In this document: positions 10,341 to 22,100 of the stretch, piece after piece
How the letters are laid out: every line of letters begins with the position of its first letter
Numbering within the stretch: the stretch's first letter is position 1
DNA from: Typha latifolia
Lineage: Eukaryota; Streptophyta; Magnoliopsida; Poales; Typhaceae
Direction of reading: 5' to 3'
DNA: 64,000 bases
Assembly (NCBI GenBank): GCA_019914945.1
Contig: CM034104.1
Coordinates: forward strand, 13,876,046 to 13,940,045
Translations under genes and position numbers: made by a program
The notes under the pieces: model-generated
The model's database searches: none
Told to the model about the DNA's origin: nothing
The model's input: only the letters and a program-made list of their open reading frames with translations

Positions 10341-12192
10341 ATGGGTAAAGAGAAAATCTAATCTCCTCATCTCTCTTTATCTATCTTCTCACCTCATCTT
10401 TCTTCCTCCCTGCAATGGCAGCAAGGATCAAGGTCCACGAACTCCGAGGGAAGACGAAAGCGGATCTGCTTACGCAGCTGAAAGATCTGAAGGCGGAGCT
10501 CTCGCTCCTCCGCGTCGCTAAGGTCACCGGCGGTGCCCCTAACAAGCTCTCCAAGATGTGAGTGAATCTCTGCATGGGCATCTGATATAGATCTCAGTGT
10601 ATCTGCTAATGAGGTTGTTTTTGTTGTTGTTGGATCGGGAGTGTAGCAAGGTGGTGAGGCTATCGATCGCTAGGGTTTTGACGGTGATATCGCAGAAGCA
10701 GAAGGCGGCGCTGAGAGAGGCGTACAAGAATAAGAGATTCCAGCCCCTCGATCTCAGGCCCAAGAAGACTCGTGCCATCCGCCGCCGCCTCACCAAGCAT
10801 CAGGTCTGACCTTTTCTGTGATCACTCTCTACTCTTGTATGATTTGTTCGTTTAAAAATCTAATGTTTCTTTTATTACGTCTATACGACTGTAGCTAGCA
10901 ATCTATTGTTTGGCCAGTTTATAGGTTTTTTTTTATGTGTGTTGTTCATAGTCTAAGCCGGTTCATTTATGATACCAGATAGCTTCAGAAGGTGGAAATT
11001 TCTGCATTTACTTGGCTCTGAATTGGGAATGGCATATGGATATGATCAACTATGCTAGATACTTGAAAAGGAATATGTTAAGGAACAATAAGTAACAGAA
11101 ACTAAACACTAGCAAACAAAGGATTATTGGTTGATACACTACATCTTAGCTGAGTGTTTTCTGGAACTTGTTTATGGCCTGTCTTTCCATCTGGGCTCAA
11201 TTTGAGTGTTTAGAAATTCATGTTGCTGCCATCTAGTTAATTTTTTTTAATGTGGAAGAAGAAAATCCATATATTTAGGGGGAGGAAATTTGTCTGGAAA
11301 GGATTGGTGTACATTGGTGATTATTTTTAATTCAATGATTCATTTGTACTTCTGGAGAAAATCAAAGTAATAAGTTGGGTGATTCATCTGAAAAACTTGG
11401 TCTGTTGCTCGGAGAGGACAGTGATACTTATTATGGTGCTTTTCAATTCATTTACCTTTCTTGTTGGAATATAAGTGATTTCATCATTTGCCTTATGATT
11501 TTTAAATGCTTTTATATTCATGACCAAACGCATTGTTTAAGAGATGGAAAAAGATCTCAGGACAAAACGAGTTTATGCTTGATAGAAGCAATCAATTATA
11601 GATGCTGCTCAAATTATTGGAAATCAATATGTTCTCCTTTTGACAATGGATAATTTCTCTAGTTTCAACTTTCACATATATTAAATATCCCAATAGATAA
11701 TCTTCACTAGCAGTTACGCAGACCATGGCAGCATTTCACAGTAACCGGTAATTCGTGTAAGAAGGTTGATTCATGCTGTAGTGCCATTATTTAGAGTGTA
11801 GAAATGTCCTCTTTTATCTGTTGCTCTGTGCCCTAGTGCTTCACAATGTTGAGATATCATTGTGCAGTTCTGTAGCATGTTGATCATCTTGTTGAAATTG
11901 CCCTTTCTTTTATACATAACTGATAATTTCAATTAGTGTATTTAACTCTCCTTACCATAATAACGACTTTGCAAAAAAATTTCCCCTTGGCTAATTTTTA
12001 GGGAGCTCTGTTAACTGCAACTTCTTTTTCCACACTTATTTAATTATGCTTGATTGTAATCTGTATTTGGTCATTTAATTTTAGACACGACCTAATTGTT
12101 TTGTCTTTATGAATCAGGAATCTTTGAAGACTGAACGAGAGAAGAAGAGGGAGAAGTACTTTCCCATGAGGAAATATGCAATTAAAGCATAG
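10341..12192 (+). CDS. RPL35: Large ribosomal subunit protein L35 (uL29)
   Basis: Four coding exons, 10341-10344, 10422-10557, 10647-10803 and 12118-12192, give 123 residues, the usual length of plant L35. The first coding exon holds only ATGG; splicing over a 77-base pyrimidine-rich intron (10345-10421) gives [12 protein letters not shown]. Without that splice, the ATG at 10415 would give MAARIKV, one residue longer and unlike the family. Other blocks are [48 protein letters not shown] and the end [11 protein letters not shown]. The protein binds 25S rRNA near the peptide exit tunnel in the cytosolic ribosome. Intron 3 is long (1314 bases). The promoter has telo-boxes. Very sure. Confidence 0.97.
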
Positions 12193-12783
12193 AGTAGGAG
12201 TATGAGGGTCTCTTGTAGCCGTTTGTCTAAGTTAACATTTTCCAATGTGTTGGTTTGTCCACCAGTAGTGGTGATTATGATAAGATGACATGAATTTTGT
12301 TTTGCTAGATGTGCTAAAATTCTAATTAAATTATTGCATTTTTACTGCTATGGTATCCATTTAATTTAACTTTGGATGTGTGATTTGGTCATGTCACCTG
12401 TGTTTGGTGTAAAGGAAGGTACAGCGAATTGAGCAATCTTTAGAATCTTTGGGTCACATTTTTCGTATGGATGTATTGGATTCATAATCGCTATGTCAAT
12501 AGGTATTTGCTGAATTGCGGAACAATATTTGGGAGGGTTGAGAGTAAATCATATCCACTAGGTCACATTATGGATTACTTTTATCTCTTATCCGTCTTAA
12601 CTACTTTATATTTACCAATAAAATTTAATTATTATTATACCTTTAAATAGATATTAATTTATTCCTTTTTTTTCTTCTTATCCGTTTATTATAACTAGCA
12701 TATCAGTTATTGAACGTAAAGGTAATAATAACCACTTTCCATTCAAGGTTAATTTCTATTTATGTTCAACTTCAGTCGCTCAA
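12193..12783. other. RPL35 3' UTR and spacer
   Basis: This stretch holds the RPL35 3' UTR, then AT-rich sequence. ATTATTATACCTTTAAA (near 12630) and GTAAAGGTAATAATAAC (near 12717) face each other as short inverted repeats, which may be a decayed MITE. No gene was seen. Confidence 0.4.
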
Positions 12784-12856
12784 TCCGTTGTAGTCTAGTT
12801 GGTTAGGATATTCGGCTCTCACCCGAAAGACCCGGGTTCGAGTCCCGGCAACGGAA
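12784..12856 (+). tRNA. tRNA-Glu (anticodon CUC)
   Basis: The acceptor arms TCCGTTG and CAACGGA pair fully and are followed by discriminator A. The anticodon stem TTCGG/CCGAA encloses the loop CTCTCAC, so the anticodon is CTC. The T arm contains GGGTTCGAGTCCC and there is no intron. The gene is 73 bases and CCA is not encoded. Confidence 0.95.
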
Positions 12857-12865
12857 TTTTTTTTT
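12857..12865 (+). terminator. RNA polymerase III terminator of tRNA-Glu
   Basis: Nine T follow directly after the discriminator base of the tRNA-Glu gene. Confidence 0.85.
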
Positions 12866-12926
12866 CCCCGTTCCCAGAAACGCAAAGAGTGAAAACATAA
12901 AAAGAGGAAATCAATTGAAGCGCAGA

Positions 12927-13000
12927 CGACCACAGTGGGAGTCGAACCCACGACCTTCTGATCCGAAGTCAGACGCGCTAATCCACTGCGCTATGCGGTC
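12927..13000 (-). tRNA. tRNA-Arg (anticodon UCG)
   Basis: Read on the minus strand, acceptor GACCGCA pairs with TGTGGTC (one G-T pair), with discriminator G at 12927. The stem TCTGA/TCAGA encloses the loop CTTCGGA, so the anticodon is TCG. The T arm contains GGGTTCGACTCCC and there is no intron. A T5 stretch (CTCTTTTTATG) about 20 bases downstream can terminate. The gene is tail to tail with tRNA-Glu. Confidence 0.95.
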
Positions 13001-13282
13001 AGTTTATGATTTACATGATCTACAAGAGAGAGAGACAGAGAAAATTTTCTACCCAAATAACCCCATTTAAATTGCACTAATTATTTAGAGTTACATTACA
13101 AAGATACCTCAGCAATTGTTTGCCAAATAGAATGACTGCCAGAACTTTTCTCGTTCTTAATGACTACATTGAAGAACAGAACAGGGCACCGTTCTTGGCA
13201 TCCTTGGTTTATACACTCTCATTTCAGTATGTAAAATTTTGGTTCTTCAAACAGCTGTATCAGCTTAGTAGCAGCAAATGTA

Positions 13283-16200
13283 TTACCATAATATGATGTC
13301 TGCAATGAGATCCTCCAGGAGATCATCATGCATCATATTCTCTATCTCCCTTACAAATATATCAATACCACCTTCTTGATCTAACCATCTTGGTTCCAGG
13401 ACTGCCTCCTCAGTGCAGCACAATTCCTCCCGTTGCCTGACCACCTTCTGCCACACCTCTTCTACAAGACCCTTTCGGTCCCATTTGAGCCACCACCTCC
13501 AGGACATCCCCATCCATGGCTGCAGATCCATGCAGGAGCTTAGCATATCAGCTAGAGCATAATTTATGAGATCAAACAACAGCTTCCTTTCTGATAGCGG
13601 CCATGGGATCAGCTCACTGTATTTCTTTTCAAGCTTGCTGAAGATTCCTGGGTTGACTGGGCAATCCAGCGAATAGCTTGCATGAAGTAGCGAATGCAGA
13701 TCAGTGACATGAACACCACCCAAACAAATAACCATGTCCAGCAGGTAGCAGTAGTCTCTCTCCTTTTCATCTGTGAAAACCTCAGTTATCTCCGCCTCAG
13801 GAAGAAGAGAAGGGGTGTCCTCTACACTTTCCTCATCACTCATACTAAAGAGTTCTGGTTCTTCCACATAGGTATCTGCAGACTCCATCTTGAGAAGTCG
13901 AAGTTGCAGTCGAAGCTCTGTAATAATCAAATCAAATTGATGTTACAATTTAGCAAGTCAAATTCATCGCGAAATAGAGAGGTAAACCACATAGTTGGAT
14001 CACTTGCCTTGAAGATCTGCACTGATTCTCCCAAAGCATCCCGAACTAGAGTTTTCTTCTTCCTCTGGAGGATCAAGAACAGAGACTGGACTTGGGCGTT
14101 CACCTTCGTTGGGGCTTTCAGGGGATGCTGGTTCCATAGCGTTACATGAGGATGGAACATAATCAACTTGAGGGTGGTTGGTTGGCCCTTCCTGGAATCA
14201 CGTACTTCACTCTTAAAGTGGGAACAAAAAGGAATATATTTTACATCAAGAGAAATAACTGGTGCAATTTACAATTACTAGGTAACTCGCAAGAGATCAC
14301 CAAAGTAAATCATTAACATCAAGACATATTTTAGACACATGGAAGCACTTGGCAAACACCAGACCAAGTGCAAAAGGTCTTCAAACTGAGATACGAAACA
14401 TAAGATGATTATGAAGAGGTAAGAAAATTTGGCAGGAAGAAAGAAAGTGGATATCATCTGGAAATCATATGATGATATAACAGACCTTACTGGAATATAG
14501 CCTGTAGAATGAAGGTACAACCCATTCTGCTGTAAGAATAGCCAACTAATTATTACCTTACTGGAATCATGGAAAGTCTGGTATGAAGATGAGATAATAT
14601 AAGACATTTATTTTCTACACATGCAACCAAAATGCGACTAAGAAGCTGCATCGCATAGCAATGCAACAGGGGCAAAAAACACACAAGAATTGCAGGCAAC
14701 AAACAGCAAGAAGTAAAATATTCCAGAGGAAGAGCTAGAAATAAGGCCAATCATTAATAGCTATCTTACCATTAAATGTGAAGCACCATAATCTAGTTTA
14801 TGCTATAGAATTTGCAAGCTAATATTAACATTAATGCGCACCTCAATGATCAAACCATCAAGATTAGGAACTATGAGAGTTTCATCTTTCCCTAGTATTG
14901 CCGATGCCACCTGTTGCTGCTCCTTATTTTCTTGAAGTGTGGAAGTCTGGGTCATATTTTGACACTCAGAAACCATAGAAATGTCAAGAACCTGATAATC
15001 TCCACTAAAAGCATCACAAGAGAGTGCAGCATGTGTAGGTTTCTGTGCAGCAAGATTTGTCAAATTACTGATCCTTGATTCTTCCGAGCTGACATGAATC
15101 TCCCGTTCAGGTAGCATGTTTTCCTCTTCACTTGAGAATGTCAAACAAGCCCTGTCACAGTGATATTTTGGACTTCTGATTACTGATCTTCCTTGCCTAC
15201 TAAAACAATCTTCTGCAGCATTATCAGCACCCATGAACGGTACTACTCTACGCATATGAAGGTCATTAATGTGACGAACTCGCTTTCTGTTGCTTCGTTT
15301 TGAACGTCCATTGCTTGTAGATAAAGCTGGAAGAGACCTACACCTAGTAAGATTTCTCAAGTTCTCATCCTTCCAACCATCCTTACTACTAATACCCAGA
15401 GGGCAACGTGACATGCATGGCAGCCTATCATTACTCGGAGTTTCATTTTGACTATCCATTGCATACAGTGTCGCCCTTGGTGTCTCCCTATCAGATAGGG
15501 CAAGCATTTCTCCAAGTGTACTTGAGCCACTAGCAACAGGCCCCAGCTCTTGGAATTGGTGGGTCATCATCCATCTTTCAGACAGACGTTTTCTAGCTTC
15601 CCTACTAACCGATGTTTCGGTTGAGGGTCTGAAGGTGCGACTCCAATCATCATATAGGTGGGAACACCTATGTAATGCCTCGGAATTATTGAGCATAGCC
15701 ATGCACGGCAGCATCCTTTCATTCCCAACATGATTGCTGAGTTCTGATTCAAATGCTCCTATAGGACGACCACTTACAGTTTCTCTCAGTTGTTCTCTAA
15801 TCTCTCTGGAACCCATTGTCCTAGTTTTCAAAACTGCTGCAGTATCAGATGATTTCTGTTGTTCACTTCCTTCTGTGTGCAATCTTGGAATTCCAGAATC
15901 TGAAGAGTCTGTGGACTTTCTGTGGCCACAATAGAAGATATCATTTGCTGATGAAACGGCCCCTTTCATGTTTTGACCTTTCTCAGGGCTTGGTTTCAAG
16001 ACAACGATCCTAGTAGGATGGACGTGGGCCTGAGTTCTTCTTTCATAGCTCAACTTTGACAGCTTGTGTTTCAGAAAATCACAGTGTTCAAAAGAATGAC
16101 CAGAAATGCTAGTTGTGGGCTTCTTTGGAGAGCTTCTAACTTCCTTTGACTTGTGAGTAAACAATTCAGAATCCTTTTCTCGTCTAGAAAAGATTTTTGT

Positions 16201-18835
16201 GTTTCCATTAGATGGTTTCAAAATTGTAATCTGGCTTGGATGGAGAGAGGGTGGAGAAGAACTTAGCTCATGGAGGTGCTTTGTGAATAAAGAGTTGGGT
16301 TCTTGGAGAAATTCCAAGAAAAGATCCTTATTAGTTTCTAAAGCTCCAAATGCACCGTTGAGTTCTTTAGAGCTCTGAAGCAGTTCATCTGACAAGAGCC
16401 GCTTCGCATCTCTAAATTTCTGCCTTATGAAGTCCATGTCTGTCTCACTATATTTAGAGCTTACTTTCCCTTTTTTAATTTTCAAATTTTTGTGTTTCTT
16501 CACTTTTGATGTCTCCATAACTTCAAAAACATCTTTCAACTCCGGGAGCTCATCAATGCTTCTCCTACGTGAAAGACCTTCATGTAATATTTGCTTCTCT
16601 AGAGAACATACTGAAGCTGATGCTTGCAGAGAACTTTCCATTTTCTTCTGTTGGGCGCAAACTCCCCGAGGAGGGAGGGAATCAAGACCCATAAGTCTTG
16701 CAACAACACTTGGTGATGGGTACCTAATTTGCATATTTTTAGAGACCTCTTCATCTATCAGCATTTTCATTGGTATCCCGCTGGCTTTCTTAGATGAATT
16801 ACGCCTGAACTCGAGGGCAAACTGAAATCATGAAAGCATGTAAAAGCATCAGTACAAGCTCTCTACAGAATATCACTAACTTAAAACACAAAAAAAAACC
16901 ATTTTGTTACAATGGCCAGGAATGATGGGAAGGAAACGGATGAACAAATATGACATTATCACCGATATAAGCATTACATATATTCAACAATGCCTGTGAA
17001 AGTCATGTAGAAAGAACAAGCTACTACTGTGACATGATGCGCACCAGGGAGGTTAACCTCTGATGTTACATCTAGGTATTCTGTTGTTGGTTGTAAGTAA
17101 ACTATACAGAGCATTCAGATAATACTACAGGCTTTCCTCAAAAAAAAAAAGGTGAAATTTCTGTCATCAATATCATGCCACTTAAATCTGAAGAGCATAT
17201 GTTCAGTGCACTTACCGAGTTTTCTTCTGCAGAAGAACCACAGCAATGAGAAGAATCCAAAGGCATGTCCCAAGAACTTATTTCATTCCTAAAGGGAGAG
17301 ATCTCTGCAATAGGAGTCTTCTTGCAATGAGATCACAGTCTACTAATTCTTGCAGTAAAAGAAATTGTAAAAATGTGTGCACTCATATGCTTCTTAACAT
17401 GAGTTCGCATTAATCATGCTCAAGATTTTCTATGCCAAATGAACACAACAAACATTTTTAAGGCAAGAAAAACTGAATTGAGTTGAGAGGTGAGAAAAAG
17501 ATGAATGACTGTTCGAAACCAACCAAAAGTTAACTTAAGTTGGATTTAATGATACAGAATGTATCTGACTGGCCCCACAGGGCCACAAGAGTACAGTAAA
17601 ACCATCACGCATATTCCAGATAGGACAAATAACATGGAATTAGATATATCATAAACGACAACTGCAAGCATCACAATATGCTCTTAAATGAAATATGCCA
17701 AGAAACAGAAAGGATCATGAAATCATTAGGACAGATATTGTGAAAACTGATCCAAGATGCCATACTTGGGGGTAACCCAAGACCTTTAATGTGATCTGAA
17801 CTTCTCTTTATTTTTAGACAACGACAATACGGCATTCTTATTTGTCAAGGGTGAATGTAAAACTCCTACTATGACCAAGACAGACCCATAGAATATGGTC
17901 AAATCTCAAAGCATTATTTATTGACCAAAGAAAAGAAAAAACCTAAACTAGAGAAATACGTCTCCAATAATAAATATAAGAGTCATAATCAAAGACAAGT
18001 TGACTAAAAGTAACTACTACAAAAGAACAAATTCCAAGTGATTGCGCTACTTCTTACCCCACTCAGGAAAAACAAGCTCGACAGAAGAACAAAACCCAAA
18101 TAAATCCCCACTATGAAACTATTCAATCCTTAGAATCAATAAAATATAAGCATCTTGATAACACATTCTTCACTCGTAGAACCACATTACATAATCTTAA
18201 ACTCCAAAAAACAAAAAGACTACGGGTAGAACGAACCAAGTTAACTGCGGTAGCAATAGGCCTCAAATAACCAAGATTGAAACATAAAACTGCCAAAGGA
18301 AAGGAAAGCCCGAAAAGATCACTTCACCAAACTTGAAAAAGAAGAACTTTGTGAAGTCGCTTTTCAACTGAAAGCAAATGGGAGAGCAAAAGAAGAGTAC
18401 CAAATCATATCAAACAGGGGGGGAAAGAAAAAAGCAATTCAGCACATAGGAATGCATATACCACATAACTACAAGAATACTTAATCTTGATCCGAATTAA
18501 GATAATAAAACCCATAGAGCATCTTACGAGTACTCAAGAGTTTTTTTGTTCTTTTCTTTTTTACTACTACAGAATTAACTTAGTATCGGACAAAGTAAAC
18601 CAACTCACAGATAAACCCAGCGAAGAATCCTCTCATCGTTCGAGACAATAAGCAAAACAAATCTAAACACATCTGCGAAAGAATCGGGTGCTCGTAGCTT
18701 CTACTCCAAAATAAAAAATTAGAACCTCGATACCGCCAAGCCAAATTACAAACAGAACCCTAGAAAAAGTAATAAACTCGCACGCAAACCACCTTCGCCG
18801 CGATGTAGCTCCATTTGATCGGCATCCGAACCCAT
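13283..18835 (-). CDS. TRM/LONGIFOLIA-type protein with DUF4378 domain
   Basis: Five exons are proposed: 18835-18793, 17304-17216, 16821-14842, 14191-14008 and 13917-13283 (976 residues). Exon 3 carries PSVVARLMGLDSLP, the conserved M2-type motif of TON1-recruiting-motif proteins, then the family block DFIRQKFRDAKRLLSDE and LFLEFLQEPNSLFTKHL. Exons 4-5 encode the C-terminal DUF4378 domain: PSPVSVLDPPEEE, ISADLQELRLQLRLLK, ERDYCYLLDMVICLGG and the end DLLEDLIADIILW. TRM proteins bind TON1 and PP2A at cortical microtubules and affect cell elongation and division plane. The intron between exons 4 and 5 has a GC donor (CAAG|GCAAGT). The first two exons rest on matching phase and splice consensus only and are less certain (about 0.5); the rest is sure. 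The protein is polar with no membrane segment. Confidence 0.85.
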
Positions 18836-19118
18836 CGTCCTCCGCCCGACCCTGCGTCGGGATCCGGTCCCCTGGTGCATTTCTCAAATCCGAGAACCCC
18901 CAAGGTCTTGATTCAAGCTCGTTCGAGCAGAAGAGGGAACCGAAGAGATCGGAGAAGGAAACCCTCGAGATCGAGCTCGAGCGAAGACAAGCGTAGATCG
19001 CGATGGCGAAGAGCAGAAGGAGGAGGAGGAGGAGAAGAGTGTGGAAGTTGGTAAGGGCAGCGTAAGAGCGAGGGAAGAGTGGAGAGATGCGTATTAATTA
19101 TTTTAGGAGGAAATAAAT

Positions 19119-19171
19119 CTCTCTCTCTCTCTCTCTCTCTCTTATTTATTTATTTATTTATTTATTTATTT
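19119..19171. repeat. (CT)n followed by (TTTA)n microsatellite
   Basis: A CT tract of about 24 bases runs into about seven TTTA units. It lies upstream of the TRM-type gene; on that gene's strand the first tract is GA. Confidence 0.9.
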
Positions 19172-22100
19172 TCTATTAAAATCGTTTTGTTTTAGAAAAG
19201 TATTTAAATAATATTTAGTAAAAAGGGGGGGGTTGGGGGGGGGTTGCGACTCGCGAGTCTTCCGACACACGTTTGGGGAATGGGCGGGAAGGACGGGACG
19301 TGAAAGAGACAGTAAGAGGAATCGATCGTATGCACACGGGATTGCTGGAATTTTGTTCAACGAAGAACCCTGTCTAAGATCGGTGACACGATTGCATCGA
19401 AAGTGCTGCAGCCGGGGATACATAGGATCCCGGCAGCGCGCCTGTAGAAAATAGAGGGCAATTGGGTAATTTGATCAAAGACGATAGGACAGGAAAGGAA
19501 AGGAAAGGGGATTGTGTCACGGACGAGGAAGGCCGCAAGTTGCTAAAGAAGGAAGAGAAAAAGGCAACGGCCAACGTGTGGTTTGTTGCAAATGCACGCG
19601 CGACGATCTGACATACACACATACATACATCCATACCTACATGCATGTGGATAGGAATCGATGCGCTTCGCATTAATGGAGCTGATCAAGAGTTATAGCT
19701 GTTGGATACCTTTTTTTATGACTAAAAAGGCGTGAGTTTAACTTTAATCCTAAATGATATTATGGAGAAATTATTTTGTGGTTTGGTGTTTAGTTCGATT
19801 TGATTAATGGCTCGGCAGTATAGTTAGCTTGGAGAAAGAGCTCGACAGTACAACAGCTTAGAGCAGATTTCGATGATGTTTGATTCGGAGCAATTGTTCG
19901 GTAATACACATAGTTTTAAGTCTAAACTATACAGTTAAAAAACTTAGTGGGGCCTAAGTGCCTCTCTATTTAAATAGGGTTAGTCTTTTGTCCAACTCAT
20001 ATCTAGCCTTTAAGCTCATAAATGATATAAAAAAAATTAAGAGTTATAGGTACGGATAGTTGAATCCGAGCTCCATTCTAATACGAGACTGCCTCATTTT
20101 TACCGATGAGATATTATTGATCGATTCAACTAACTAAATGTTTGTCTTAATATTTTTTTCATTGTCACGATATAAACCGCTGTTTAGGTCAACGGCTTCG
20201 TATAAGAAGATGATACTGCTGATAAATTTAATAATATCTTATTAATAACTACAGTTTGGTGAAAAATAAAGGTTGTGAAATGTTTGGCAATGACTTTACT
20301 GGGTGAGAGAATCTTGCGTGAGATATAATTTACAGAAGAGGACAAATTCATCACTCAACTAGGAATCCAACTTTGTTTGGTAAAACATTTCATTTGGTAG
20401 GTAAAGTCCGACTTTTGCTGGACTAACTTTTGGTAGATTAATCCTTTTTTGTCAACTCCTAATCACCTCTATTTTCCATCTACTAAGCTTATTCAAATGA
20501 CAAGGACTAGATTGAGAGAGAGTAGGCTAGATTTTAAATTTAGCTCCCTTATTCATCTTGAAATTAATAAAAATAACCATCTATACTTGGAAGCTAAGCC
20601 ACTAACCTGAAGAAACTTTTTTCTAATTTGCAATATGAATAGTAACTCTTGAATTAGAACCAAAAAAATAGCTACATATCTAGGAAATGGGAAAAGTTGG
20701 TATACCTAAGCAAACATGCCGTGGTTAATGTGAATGGTCCCAGTCCTCGAGAAGGGACAAAGCGACATGAGACGAGGGGAAACCCCAGCAACACGGTACG
20801 TTGTCCCTATATACTCCTCGAAATTAACCCAACTTTATGATACGGTATCCGAGGTCCACGTCTTTTTGGCCCATCCTCATTTGTTATCTATATATAATTA
20901 TATAATGAGTCAATTGAATTTTGTTTGATAAAATTACTGATATATTAAATAGGCCTCTGCTCTGTGATGCTCTGTAGGAGAAAAAAAAAAGTAAAAAAAA
21001 AAGAAATTAATATACTTTTATAAGAAATTTAGAGAAGGTACATGGAAATAGGTGAGCCATCTATTTGTAATCTTGTTGGAGGACTATAAAATGGCCCATT
21101 TAAGGGCGACAGATTGACCATCGTTTAGTTAACTGGAGATGCTAATTAATAAATCCTAATGGTTCTATTGTGTGATAGAATAGAAGGAAGAATCGAGCAA
21201 GACAAAGCAACACGCCGATTTTGCGACTAATTAGAACATAGGATTGGGTGAAATTTGCGGATTAGTAGGGTGGAGAAAGTAGTAGTCTTTCTTTCCTCAT
21301 AAAAATAAAATGATGGGTTGGGTGGTATGACCCCCCACCGTAGGGCACATGACCTACTTACTACAAGACAAGAGTACTTAGAGTAGAGTACATTTTGTAC
21401 CGTTGGTCTTTCAGATAGGGAGAAATATTTTATGATTTTATGTCATAAGGTTACCTAGGTATTAATTGAGATGTCATAAAGTTTGACCCTGTGATCAAAG
21501 TTACTGCCAAAAGATTATTCGACTAAAGTAAAGGAGGAAAGGTCAAAATTGGACATTGGAACAAATATGGGTCAAATAGGAACTCGATAGGAATTCATTG
21601 GGCCAAGACATATAGGAGAGCAGAGAAGAGAGAAATAAGATGGAGGTAAAAGAATTTCGTTCATTTGGATGGAAATTTAAACACACGAGGTAAAAGAATT
21701 CCTTCTCTTATCGTCTTTTTTTTTAATCTTATTTTCTCCATCCGAACATAGAAAACTCTTTGGCACAAACTGCCTAGAACCTGATTTTAACTGTAAACAC
21801 TATATTTAGTAATTAATATGTTCATCTAGATGTTCCTCACAGAAAATATTAGTCTATGTTACTTCCAACTCTGCTCTTTGACAATATTAAAAAGAGAGAA
21901 TTTACCATAGCCTTATATGGCAGTTACTAGATAGATTAAAATGCATCAGGAGCTAGGGAGAACAACATATTTAAACAAGATCAGAAGCTTCAAATGGTTG
22001 AAGTAATGAAAGAAAAGAGATGGCTTCGTCAAGCAATAAGAAAGAATGAGAAATTAATTGGTATATATGAGCAGTAACATAGATCATCTGGAGACATTCA

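Noticed and set aside
13927..14166. Minus-strand ORF overlapping TRM exon 4 in another frame
   Set aside because: The conserved PSPVSVLDPP reading is in a different frame and joins the flanking exons in phase.
15734..16825. Plus-strand ORFs opposite the TRM-type gene
   Set aside because: Antisense of the large coding exon 3; no domain.
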